Shown here: positions 44,981 to 52,870 of the stretch, in pieces
Layout of the letters: every line of letters begins with the position of its first letter
How positions within the stretch are numbered: the stretch's first letter is position 1
NCBI GenBank assembly: GCA_029261835.1
Contig: JAJDAO010000061.1
Coordinates: forward strand, 62,001-126,000
Direction: 5' to 3'
Source: Deltaproteobacteria bacterium
GTDB lineage: Bacteria; Myxococcota_A; UBA9160; UBA4427
DNA: 64,000 bases
Notes under the pieces: model-generated
What the model saw: the letters and a program-made list of their open reading frames with translations, nothing else
Databases searched by the model: none
Told to the model about the DNA's origin: nothing
Program-made: the position numbers and the translations under genes

Positions 44981-46075
44981 ATGCGAGCCGCCCTGCTGGA
45001 AGCACCCGGTAGCCCCATGAAGATCGCCGATGTAACGATCGCCGAGCCGGGCCCCGGACAAGTGATCGTGGCGATCAAGCACTGCGGTTGCTGCCACTCC
45101 GACCTCAGCGTCGTCGACGGCAGCTTCCCGGCGCCACTCCCGATCGTACTCGGCCACGAGGCGGCCGGCGTAGTGGACTCGATCGGCCTCGGTGTCGACA
45201 CCCTCACTCCGGGCGACCACGTCGTTCTGACTCCCTGTCCGCCCTGCGGAACCTGCTACTGGTGCGTGCGAGGAGAGGCCAGTAGCTGCGTCAATGCCAG
45301 CGGAATCATGACCAATCAGTTTCCCGACGGCAGCACGGGGCTCTCGCGTGGCAGCGAGACCGTGTATCGCGGCCTGGGTGTGGGCGCCTTCGCCGAGTAT
45401 GTCGTCATTCAAGCCAGCGGTGCGGTAAAGATTCCACGAGAGGTTCCCCTCGACGTCGCCTGCGTCGTCGGCTGCGCGGTCCAGACCGGCGTCGGCGCCG
45501 TTCTCAACACCGCGCGCGTCAAAGAGGGAGCCACAGTGCTCGTCATGGGGCTCGGCGGCGTAGGCCTGGCGGCTGTCCAGGGAGCGCGACTCGCCGGTGC
45601 GGCGCGCATCATCGTGTCCGATCCGGTGGCACAGCGACGGGAGGTGGCGGCGAGCTTCGGCGCGAGTGACTTCATCGATCCGACTCAAGAAGACGTGGCC
45701 GCGCGCGCAATAGAGATCACGCGCGTGGGTGTCGACTACGCGTTCGAGGCTGCGGGGCGCAGCGAACTCGTCGCTGCCGGTCTCGCAGCCACGCGCAATG
45801 GCGGCACGACAGTCTGCGTGGGCGCCCCACCCGTCAGCGAGGGAATCAACATCGCGCCGGCCGCGCTCTTCGTGATCCAGGAGAAGAAGCTGATGGGCAG
45901 CCTGCTCGGCAGCTCGAACGCACTCTACGAGATCCCGAGACTGATCGCGCTCTACCAGGCTGGCCGGCTCGATCTCGACGCTCTCATCACCAGCCGACGT
46001 CCTCTGGCCGAGATCAACGAAGCAATGGCAGATCTGCGAGCCAGCCGCGGAGTCCGGTCGGTACTGAGCATCTGA
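44981..46075 (+). CDS. Zinc-dependent alcohol dehydrogenase (class III-like)
   Basis: A 364-residue medium-chain dehydrogenase. The catalytic zinc site has HCGCCHSDLS and LGHEAAGVV; structural zinc Cys lie in CPPCGTCYWCVRGEASSC. The NAD motif is VMGLGGVGLAAVQGARLAG. VGCAVQTGVGAVLNTARV is typical of class III/mycothiol- or glutathione-type enzymes, which oxidise hydroxymethyl adducts and long alcohols. The ATG at 44981 follows GGAGAG. It is divergent from the preceding dehydrogenase. Substrate and cofactor preference are not certain. Confidence 0.9.
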   Translation: MRAALLEAPGSPMKIADVTIAEPGPGQVIVAIKHCGCCHSDLSVVDGSFPAPLPIVLGHEAAGVVDSIGLGVDTLTPGDHVVLTPCPPCGTCYWCVRGEASSCVNASGIMTNQFPDGSTGLSRGSETVYRGLGVGAFAEYVVIQASGAVKIPREVPLDVACVVGCAVQTGVGAVLNTARVKEGATVLVMGLGGVGLAAVQGARLAGAARIIVSDPVAQRREVAASFGASDFIDPTQEDVAARAIEITRVGVDYAFEAAGRSELVAAGLAATRNGGTTVCVGAPPVSEGINIAPAALFVIQEKKLMGSLLGSSNALYEIPRLIALYQAGRLDLDALITSRRPLAEINEAMADLRASRGVRSVLSI

Positions 46076-46091
46076 CGACGCCGAGGCGTCG
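46076..46091. terminator. Short hairpin between convergent genes
   Basis: CGACGCC and GGCGTCG, with GA between, start right after the dehydrogenase stop and precede the convergent HD-GYP-like gene's end. The 2-base loop and the lack of a T-tract make function uncertain; a weak bidirectional terminator is one option. Confidence 0.3.
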
Positions 46092-46102
46092 CTCGGCGGC
46101 TA

Positions 46103-47386
46103 TCAGCCGATGTCCCTGATGTCGCCGCGAGCTACCAACGTCTCGAAGGCGCTCACAACAGCAGGATCGAACTGTATTCCCTTGCCCGCGACGAGTTCGT
46201 CGAGTGCGCCGGCGACCGTGAGCTGACTGCCGTGGTCGCCGCCGTGCGTCATACATGAGAACGTGTCAGCCACGTGAAGGATTCGCGACTCCAGTGGAAT
46301 CGCCTCGCCCAACGGGGCATCGGGCCGGCCTTCGCCATCAAAGTGATCGTGGTGATGCAGAATGATCTCGGCCAGTGGCTCCCACAGCCGAATGCGGCTC
46401 AGCATCTGGTGACCGATGACGGGATGTCGAGTGAGCTGCTTGGCGTTGTGCTGCTGAGTCGGGCTGAGCTTCAGCACGCCGATGTCGTGCAACAGCGATG
46501 AAAAGTGAAGTCTCCGCAGCCTCTCATCGTCCAAGCCGAGCTCTCGCGCAATGCGATTGGAGATCTCGGCGACGAAATGCCCGCCCCCGGTATGCTGCGT
46601 GACCCGGGCGTCGAGCGCCGTGACCATGATGTCCGTGGCATGGATGAAGAAGTTGCGCTGGCTGTCCTTGAGCTCCGCACCCTGGATTGCTACAGCGGCC
46701 AGACCCACCAGCGTGGCGATCGAGTCGACGACCTCCGGCGCAAAGCAGCGTTGCGCCTTCTGGCTCGCGCTGGCAACGGCCACGACCAAGGCGGCCGGGG
46801 GTCCCTCTTCGGTGATCATCGGGAGCACGAGGGCGTCGCCGCATGCGGCGGTCTGAAACGCACTCGGCGTGCCGAGTTCGACGGCGCTCTGCACGAGCTC
46901 GGCGAACTCATCCTCGTGCGCTTCGAATAGCTCGTGGGCCCCGGTTCCGGCGGACTCACACAGCTCGAAAGGCTTCGTCGGCTCGGGGCGCCTCAGAACC
47001 AGGACGGTGTCGGCATCCGTCAAACGCAGAGCGCAGCCCACGACGATCTCCGCAGCGGCGTGCAGGTGGGCCGCTGTCGCGAGAGTGCGCGACGCGTCGA
47101 GAATGGCGGCCAGGCGATCGTTGTCGGCGTCCATTCTGCCAACGGCAGTCAGACTGATGCGACGCAGCGCGAAGAACGCGGAGAGTGAGAGCACGCCTAT
47201 CCCCGCGACGAGGCCCAGAACAAGAGTCCGGGCATAGACGTCCCCTTCGACTGCCGGCAGGGCGAACCGCTGCACGAGATAGCCGAGCACGCCCATCGGA
47301 ACGATGGCTCCGAGGAAATAAATCGCGAAGAGCGATCGGTCGAGCTTCTGAGAGAACAGAGACTGCAGTCCGGCTCGGTTCGCCAC
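46103..47386 (-). CDS. HD-GYP-like phosphodiesterase with GAF domain and two membrane helices
   Basis: A 427-residue signalling protein. Two membrane helices (about residues 20-45 and 53-72) are followed by a GAF domain (about 95-235) and an HD domain (about 245-400). The HD pair is SLLHDIGVLKL. The HD-GYP signature region reads HHHDHFDGEGRPD, so Tyr of GYP is replaced by Arg. True HD-GYP proteins degrade cyclic di-GMP, and whether this variant does is open. The GTG start has GGGAG 6 bases upstream. Metal-binding His residues in HTGGGH and HPVIGH are kept. It is a single-gene unit. Confidence 0.8.
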   Translation of the reverse strand: MANRAGLQSLFSQKLDRSLFAIYFLGAIVPMGVLGYLVQRFALPAVEGDVYARTLVLGLVAGIGVLSLSAFFALRRISLTAVGRMDADNDRLAAILDASRTLATAAHLHAAAEIVVGCALRLTDADTVLVLRRPEPTKPFELCESAGTGAHELFEAHEDEFAELVQSAVELGTPSAFQTAACGDALVLPMITEEGPPAALVVAVASASQKAQRCFAPEVVDSIATLVGLAAVAIQGAELKDSQRNFFIHATDIMVTALDARVTQHTGGGHFVAEISNRIARELGLDDERLRRLHFSSLLHDIGVLKLSPTQQHNAKQLTRHPVIGHQMLSRIRLWEPLAEIILHHHDHFDGEGRPDAPLGEAIPLESRILHVADTFSCMTHGGDHGSQLTVAGALDELVAGKGIQFDPAVVSAFETLVARGDIRDIG

Positions 47387-47788
47387 GGATACTCCCTAAC
47401 GAGAATTCGGTGAATCCACGACGTCTCTTCGGCGTTACGAAGGACGGGCTGAAGGGCTGTGCGACCGGAGGTGGAGGCACGCCGCCCAGACAACCGGATC
47501 CATCCGCCGCCCTGAGTGCAATATCACACATCGCGCAGAATCCTGTGGCTCGAAGGAGCGAACCCCGCTTCGATCGCCAGCGTGCAGCGCGCCGCCAGCG
47601 CGCCGAAGGCCGAGTGCACCTCACGGCCGTTGCGGGCACATCGCTGGCGAGCGGGTCTCGCGGCTGGTTCCTGCGAAACGACCGACAGTGTGCGACGCTT
47701 GCGCGTTCCTTCCGGGGCCAAGGCGCGATCCAGAGGCGGACTAGCTGAGCCCGGCAGGAAGGTGGAACAGGAATCGGAGAGAGCAGCG
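47387..47788. other. 402-bp spacer before the TraB-family gene
   Basis: The TraB frame stays open upstream to 47516, and a minus-strand frame spans 47524-47721. Neither has a ribosome site or family resemblance, and the composition is Arg/Ala/Ser-rich as in spurious high-GC frames. I see no RNA gene or repeat. Confidence 0.45.
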
Positions 47789-48991
47789 GTGAGCGGCCAG
47801 CCCTCCCGGCACGAATTCCCCGACGACGTGCGGGTTCTTCATGTCGCCGGACGTGAGTTCATTCTCGTCGGCACCGCCCACATCTCGCAGCAGTCCGTGG
47901 CCTTGGTGCGCGAGGTCATCGAGCGGGAGCGGCCAGACTGCGTCTGCATCGAGCTGGACGCACAGCGCTACGAGGCGCTCTCACAAGAACGCAGCTTCGA
48001 GGCGCAGGATCTTCGGCAGATCATTCGCAAGCAGCAGCTCGCTGCACTGATGATGAATCTCATCCTGGCCTCCTATCAGAAGCGGCTCGGGATGAAGCTC
48101 GGCGTCACTCCCGGGCGCGAGCTGCTCGAAGCCAGCCGGGTCGCTGACGAGCTGGGAATACCGATCGCTCTGTGCGATCGCGACGTGCGAGTCACTCTGC
48201 GGCGAGCTTGGCACTCGCTCTCAATGTGGCGAAAGCTCATGCTGGTCTCCGGCGTGCTGGCCAGCGTCTTCGAGAGCCCGGAAATCTCCGAGGACGAGCT
48301 CAGCAGGCTGCGTCAGCAGGATGTCCTCTCGGAGCTGATGAAGGAGCTCGGTGACACGATGCCCGAGCTCAAGAAGTCTCTGATCGACGAGCGCGACGCG
48401 TACCTCGCCCAGAAGATCCGTGACACGCGCGGCGACCGGCTCGTGGCCGTCGTGGGAGCCGGTCACATCGAAGGTATGATCCGCGCACTCGAATCGGAGC
48501 AGGACATCGAGCTGGGGGAGATCGAGACCATCCCGCCGGTCTCCGGCCTGTGGAAGTGGGTCGGCTGGGCGATCCCGGCTGTCATCGTCGGATCGATCGG
48601 CTACATCGGCTGGGCCCGGGGCCTGAACGCGGCCGAAGACAACGCTCTCTACTGGTTCCTGGCCAACGCCATCCCCTGTGCTCTTGGCGGCGTCATGGCC
48701 CTGGCACACCCCGCCACGATCGGCGCGGCCTTTCTCTCGGCCCCATTCACGAGTCTGACACCCGTGATCGGGGCGGGCTATGTCGCCGCCTTCGTTCAGA
48801 CCTGGGTCAGGCCACCGAAGGTGCAGGAATTCCGCACCGTCGGTGACGACATCGTGAGTCCCCGGGGCTGGTGGACGAACCGGCTGTTGAAGATCTTGCT
48901 CGTCTTCCTGCTCACGACGATCGGCAGCCTGATCGGCACCTGGGTGGGCGGCGTCGAGATCCTCAGGAACGTGATCGGACAGCCGAGCTAG
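47789..48991 (+). CDS. TraB/PrgY family membrane protein
   Basis: A 400-residue protein of the TraB/PrgY family. The N-terminal domain has the signatures FILVGTAHISQQSV, RPDCVCIELDAQRY and, further on, VAVVGAGHIEGM. The C-terminal part has four or five membrane helices (WVGWAIPAVIVGSIGYIGWA, then LLKILLVFLLTTIGSLIG). PrgY limits peptide pheromone activity in Enterococcus; the TraB fold is related to the Tiki/EreA metallohydrolases, so an ectopeptidase role is plausible. GTG at 47789 has GGAGAG about 8 bases upstream. Its immediate neighbours do not reveal a partner peptide. Confidence 0.88.
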   Translation: MSGQPSRHEFPDDVRVLHVAGREFILVGTAHISQQSVALVREVIERERPDCVCIELDAQRYEALSQERSFEAQDLRQIIRKQQLAALMMNLILASYQKRLGMKLGVTPGRELLEASRVADELGIPIALCDRDVRVTLRRAWHSLSMWRKLMLVSGVLASVFESPEISEDELSRLRQQDVLSELMKELGDTMPELKKSLIDERDAYLAQKIRDTRGDRLVAVVGAGHIEGMIRALESEQDIELGEIETIPPVSGLWKWVGWAIPAVIVGSIGYIGWARGLNAAEDNALYWFLANAIPCALGGVMALAHPATIGAAFLSAPFTSLTPVIGAGYVAAFVQTWVRPPKVQEFRTVGDDIVSPRGWWTNRLLKILLVFLLTTIGSLIGTWVGGVEILRNVIGQPS

Positions 48992-49026
48992 GGAAAGTCT
49001 CCCTGCATTCGGACACGTCTGCGGCT

Positions 49027-50199
49027 CTAGAACGAAACGGTCGCCGTCGCGCGGCCGTAGTAGCCCCACTGATTGGCGAGGGAGGCCCCGTAGCGCGAGC
49101 CGTCGCCTTCTCGCGGCATTGCGAACTGGTTGTTCACGAAGGCGCCAATCTGCCCCGTCAGGCGCACGTACCAGAGAAAGACGCTGACACCGGCTTCGAG
49201 GCGCGAGTCGTAGGCGAAGTTGATGTCGGTGACATCCAGGCCGCTTACGCCCGGGGTCTGAGTTGGCAGACCCGAGGTGTCGCAGGCAGCCAGGCAGGGG
49301 CCCGACAACCGCCCTTCGACCATCGACGCGGCGAGCATGGGTGCCAACGACCCGCTCAGGAAGAAGCTGAGCTGGCGGAATGGCTCCCAGCCGATCGAGA
49401 ACGCCGCCCGCGGACCGAAGTAGAAGGTGCTGAGCTGGAAGTCATACGTCCAGACGCCCGGCGCGAACGCACCCGGGAACGATACCGCGGCGACCATCTC
49501 CGGAGAGCTGACTGTCCAATCCCACTGCGACTCTTCCCAGCCCAGGGTGAGGCCAACGCCCCGGCTGAAGCGCCAGGAGCCCTTGGGCTCGTCGAAGTAG
49601 ATCATCAGATCGCCGGAGCCAAACCAGTCGTCGAAGGCCATCCGGTTGTTCGCGAGTGCGAACACGGCGTGGGACCAGATGGCGTTGTCCCCGTTCGCGA
49701 GCGTGCTGGAGCCATCGAGCGGCTGCCAACGAATCGCGATGTCTCGCCAGGAGGACAGGCCCGTAATCGGATCGGTGAGCACCTCGAACGCTTCTGGCGG
49801 CTTGGCGTACGCGATGAATCCATCTCCAGTTCGGTGGTGGCCCGAGACGGAGAAATGCACTCGCGCCACGCTCCCGAGTGCCCCGTTGAAGGGCGTTTCC
49901 TCGAAGGCCCAGCCGAAGTTGATCTCGGGTACGCGTACCCAGGAGTCGCTCGTGTCGAAAGACAGCAGGAAGCCGCGGTCGTGCTTTGTGCTGATCTGCC
50001 GGGTCGAGCTGAAGTCGTCATCCAGATAGCGGCGTGCCACCTGGAAGCTCGCGGTGTTGAAGAAGTAGCGTGAGTACCCGGCCGAGAAGTAGCTGTCGCC
50101 CTTGTCGACGGGCATGGGGGCGAGCTCGGCAGATGCGGGTGTCGCCACCGCCATCCGGACGAGAGCAAGAGCCAGAACTACATAGCGTGCGCGACCCAA
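49027..50199 (-). CDS. Outer-membrane beta-barrel protein (TTG start)
   Basis: A 390-residue exported protein. A signal peptide (RYVVLALALVRMAVATPASA) is followed by alternating amphipathic strands rich in Tyr, Phe, Trp and Gly (DSYFSAGYSRYFFNTAS, TYDFQLSTFYFGPRAAFSIG). It ends in Phe (ATATVSF), the outer-membrane insertion signal. The TTG start is backed by GGAGG about 8 bases upstream. I cannot name its family; it could be a hydrophobic-substrate channel, as with the barrel at 4714-5730. Two Cys (GPCLAACD) in a late loop may form a disulfide. It is a single-gene unit that converges on the TraB gene. Confidence 0.65.
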   Translation of the reverse strand: MGRARYVVLALALVRMAVATPASAELAPMPVDKGDSYFSAGYSRYFFNTASFQVARRYLDDDFSSTRQISTKHDRGFLLSFDTSDSWVRVPEINFGWAFEETPFNGALGSVARVHFSVSGHHRTGDGFIAYAKPPEAFEVLTDPITGLSSWRDIAIRWQPLDGSSTLANGDNAIWSHAVFALANNRMAFDDWFGSGDLMIYFDEPKGSWRFSRGVGLTLGWEESQWDWTVSSPEMVAAVSFPGAFAPGVWTYDFQLSTFYFGPRAAFSIGWEPFRQLSFFLSGSLAPMLAASMVEGRLSGPCLAACDTSGLPTQTPGVSGLDVTDINFAYDSRLEAGVSVFLWYVRLTGQIGAFVNNQFAMPREGDGSRYGASLANQWGYYGRATATVSF

Positions 50200-50467
50200 A
50201 GCCTTCCCTCCAAGACAGAGACCCGTCGGCGATCGCCCGATTGCAGCGATATTGCTCAGGGCATCGGCGTGTACGGTGTTTGACTGGAGGCGATTCCTAG
50301 GGAAGTCGACCGATGGGTCGCATCGGCCGAGGGCTCGAGCCTACACCTGGGAAGCCGTGAGTCCGAGTATCGGGAAAAGGAGCGAGTCGATCTCGATAGG
50401 GGGCTCAAGTGGACAGGCAACTGGTCCGATCAGTGCCCCGTATTCTCGACAGTCGGAGGCATTCACG

Positions 50468-50779
50468 ATGCCGGATGGGTTCCGTCGCGCCGCTGCCGCA
50501 GCTTGCGCAGCGCTCTTGATCCTCGCTGGTGCCGCGCCATCCTGGTCGGCCGATCTCTACGAAGACCCGGCCCAGCAGGAAACCACTCCGCCCATGTTCG
50601 ATCTGCTGGTCCTGCGGCCGGTGGGCATTGTCAGTGCAGGCATCAGCGCGCTTCTCTTCATCGTCCCCGTCGCTCCGTTCACGCTGCTCACGAAGCCGAG
50701 CCAAATCGGGAAGCCCTTCCGCAAGATGGTGGTCGAGCCGGCCCGCTTCGTGGTCGTCGACCCGCTGGGCAAGCACTGA
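50468..50779 (+). CDS. Small exported hypothetical protein with one membrane helix
   Basis: A 103-residue protein. It has a signal peptide ([19 protein letters not shown]), a short linker ([15 protein letters not shown]) and one hydrophobic helix ([20 protein letters not shown], about residues 53-72) before a basic tail. No family is recognised. The start at 50468 has GGAGG with an 8-base spacer, which is why I discard the longer frame to 50252. It lies before thyA in the same direction with a 184-bp gap. A small inner-membrane protein is the safest reading. Confidence 0.65.
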   Translation: MPDGFRRAAAAACAALLILAGAAPSWSADLYEDPAQQETTPPMFDLLVLRPVGIVSAGISALLFIVPVAPFTLLTKPSQIGKPFRKMVVEPARFVVVDPLGKH

Positions 50780-50963
50780 AGTAACGCGTCGGCCACTCAC
50801 ATCGACGACGCGAGCGCCTCCCGGAGGGATGCCGAGCTACTCCGGCCGATGCCCTGATGGCATGGTAGACTCCACGCTCTCCCCTGGCTCATCGCAACCG
50901 AAACTCACCGCGGCGTGCAGACCGCGCAGTCTGTACAGAGCCGCAGCGGAACGACGGAAGCCG

Positions 50964-51770
50964 ATGCAACAGTACCTCGATGTCCTTGCCAGGGTCCTCG
51001 AGAACGGCACCCAGAAGAATGACCGCACGGGTACCGGGACGATCAGCCTCTTCGGTGATCAGCTGCGCTTCGACCTGGCGGCCGGCTTCCCGCTGGTCAC
51101 GACGAAGCGCGTCCACATCAAGTCGGTCATCCACGAGCTGCTCTGGTTCATCTCCGGCAGCACCAACATCGGCTACCTACGAGAGAATGGGGTGACGATC
51201 TGGAACGAGTGGGCCGACGAGAACGGCGAGCTCGGACCGGTCTATGGAGCACAGTGGCGCGCGTGGCCGACTCCGGGTGACAAGGACGGCCGTACGTCCG
51301 TCGACCAGTTGAGCGAGGTCGCAGCACAGATCCTGACGGACCCCGACTCGCGCCGTCTCGTGGTCAACTCCTGGAACGTGGCCGACATTCCCAACATGAA
51401 GCTCCCGCCGTGCCACATGCTCTACCAGTTCAGCGTGAACGATGGACGCCTCTCGTGCAGCATGTACCAGAGAAGCTGCGACCTCTTCCTCGGTCTGCCG
51501 TTCAACATCGCGTCCTACGCGCTGCTCGACATGATGATGGCGCAGGTGACGCAGCTGGAGCCCGGCGAGCTGGTGATTTCGCTGGGCGATGCCCATATCT
51601 ACAGCAATCACGTGGAGCAGGTTCGGCGACAGCTCGCCCGCGAGCCGCGACCGCTGCCCAGCGTGCACCTCGACCCCTCGGTCAAGTCGCTGCTCGACTT
51701 CCGCTACGAGCACTTCCACATTGAAGGCTACGATCCGCACCCCAGGATCCCGGCCCCCATCGCGGTCTGA
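50964..51770 (+). CDS. thyA: Thymidylate synthase
   Basis: Makes dTMP from dUMP using methylene-tetrahydrofolate. The 268-residue protein shows the full set of ThyA blocks: [40 protein letters not shown], the nucleophile in PPCHMLYQF (Cys150) and [20 protein letters not shown]. The end ([10 protein letters not shown]) is the usual ThyA C-terminus, which closes the active site. ATG at 50964 has GGAAG close by. The dihydrofolate reductase gene starts 14 bp downstream, giving the standard thyA-folA operon, which regenerates the folate it uses. Confidence 0.97.
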   Translation: MQQYLDVLARVLENGTQKNDRTGTGTISLFGDQLRFDLAAGFPLVTTKRVHIKSVIHELLWFISGSTNIGYLRENGVTIWNEWADENGELGPVYGAQWRAWPTPGDKDGRTSVDQLSEVAAQILTDPDSRRLVVNSWNVADIPNMKLPPCHMLYQFSVNDGRLSCSMYQRSCDLFLGLPFNIASYALLDMMMAQVTQLEPGELVISLGDAHIYSNHVEQVRRQLAREPRPLPSVHLDPSVKSLLDFRYEHFHIEGYDPHPRIPAPIAV

Positions 51771-51784
51771 GGAAGAGCCCGGCA

Positions 51785-52300
51785 TTGCGCATCTCCCTGG
51801 TCGTGGCCGTCTCGGAGAACGGCGTCATCGGCAAGTGCGGTGGCATTCCATGGCATCTGCCCGATGACCAAGCGTTCTTCAAGCGGTTGACGAGCGGCCA
51901 CTGCGTCCTGATGGGGAGGGGAACCTTCGAATCGATCGGACGCCCGCTCCCCCGGCGCAGCAATATCGTGATTTCGCGCAATCCCGAATACGAGAGGGCG
52001 GACGCCATCGTGGTTCGCGATCTCGACGCTGCGCTGGCCTCAGCTCGTTCGCAGGGAGAAGAGGAGGCGTTCGTCGTGGGCGGTGCGGTCATCTACGAGC
52101 TCGCCCTGCCGCGAGCCGACCGGCTCTACCTCACGCGCGTTCACGCCGACGTCCCGGGAGATGTCTTCTTCCCCGATATCGCGGACGATCGCTTCGGACA
52201 CTGGAGCCTGGCGGAGGAGACCCGGCATCCGGCGGACGAACGCCACGCCCACCCGTTCACCTTCCAGCGCTGGGAACGGGCGGACTCTTCGACTCCCTGA
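51785..52300 (+). CDS. folA: Dihydrofolate reductase (TTG start)
   Basis: Reduces dihydrofolate to tetrahydrofolate with NADPH. The 171-residue protein starts MRISLVVAVSENGVIGKCGG. It keeps the catalytic region IPWHLPDDQAFFKRLT (Asp28), the NADPH-binding VLMGRGTFESIGRPLP and the later VVGGAVIYELALP. The TTG start at 51785 lies a few bases past GGAAGAG, 14 bp after thyA ends, so both are one operon. Chromosomal rather than plasmid-type: no trimethoprim-resistance context is visible. Confidence 0.95.
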   Translation: MRISLVVAVSENGVIGKCGGIPWHLPDDQAFFKRLTSGHCVLMGRGTFESIGRPLPRRSNIVISRNPEYERADAIVVRDLDAALASARSQGEEEAFVVGGAVIYELALPRADRLYLTRVHADVPGDVFFPDIADDRFGHWSLAEETRHPADERHAHPFTFQRWERADSSTP

Positions 52301-52339
52301 ATCCGCCGCACGAGAGCCGCGAACGCGGAGTGCTGGGCT

Positions 52340-52816
52340 TCAGCCGAAGACGAGTCCGCAGGCTGAACACTCGATCGCGTCGACCGAGAGCGGTTCCTGG
52401 CAGGCGGGGCAGACCTCTCTCTGATCCGCGGCGGGCTCCTCGCCCGGCTCGAGATGGCTGAAGGTGGCTCGGTCGATCAGCTTGGCCGCAGCGAGCTTCT
52501 CCGGCTCGACCCAGGTGCCATACACCTCCTCACCCCCGAATGTGCGGCGGTCGATGCCACCCTCCGCCGCGCTCCTCGTCTCGCGCTCGACCCGGTGGGC
52601 GATACCCCCCTCAGTCAATCCCTCGGAGAGAACGCGAGTCCAGGGCAGTGGGCCGACGCGAACACAGGCCAGCTCTGAGATCGGTGGAAAATCCTCGGGC
52701 TCCGCCGGCTCGACATCGTCGGCAAAGATCAACGAGACCTCGCAGGCACCGCACTCGGTCGCGGCGAGGGTGAACTCCTCGTGGCAGGACGGACAGATCT
52801 TGTACTCGTGCGACAA
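52340..52816 (-). CDS. Double zinc-ribbon protein with a DUF2007-like centre
   Basis: About 158 residues. A first zinc ribbon (CPSCHEEFTLAATECGAC) sits at the N-terminus and a second (CPACQEPLSVDAIECSAC) at the very C-terminus, each CxxC-x10-CxxC. Between them ACVRVGPLPWTRVLSEGLTEGG resembles DUF2007, a putative signal-transducing fold. I prefer the TTG at 52816 (followed by SHEYKICPSC) because GGAG lies 7 bases upstream; the GTG at 52858 is an alternative that adds 14 residues. The gene begins 54 bp after the YhaN-like ATPase gene stops and may belong to the same transcript. Function is unknown. Confidence 0.7.
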   Translation of the reverse strand: MSHEYKICPSCHEEFTLAATECGACEVSLIFADDVEPAEPEDFPPISELACVRVGPLPWTRVLSEGLTEGGIAHRVERETRSAAEGGIDRRTFGGEEVYGTWVEPEKLAAAKLIDRATFSHLEPGEEPAADQREVCPACQEPLSVDAIECSACGLVFG

Positions 52817-52870
52817 GAGATGGCTCCCATGCAAGTCGATCGGTCGAGATTCTGGCACATCATGGGCCGG

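Noticed and set aside
47524..47721. Small minus-strand frame in the spacer before the TraB-family gene
   Set aside because: No ribosome site, Arg/Ala/Ser-rich, no resemblance to a known protein.
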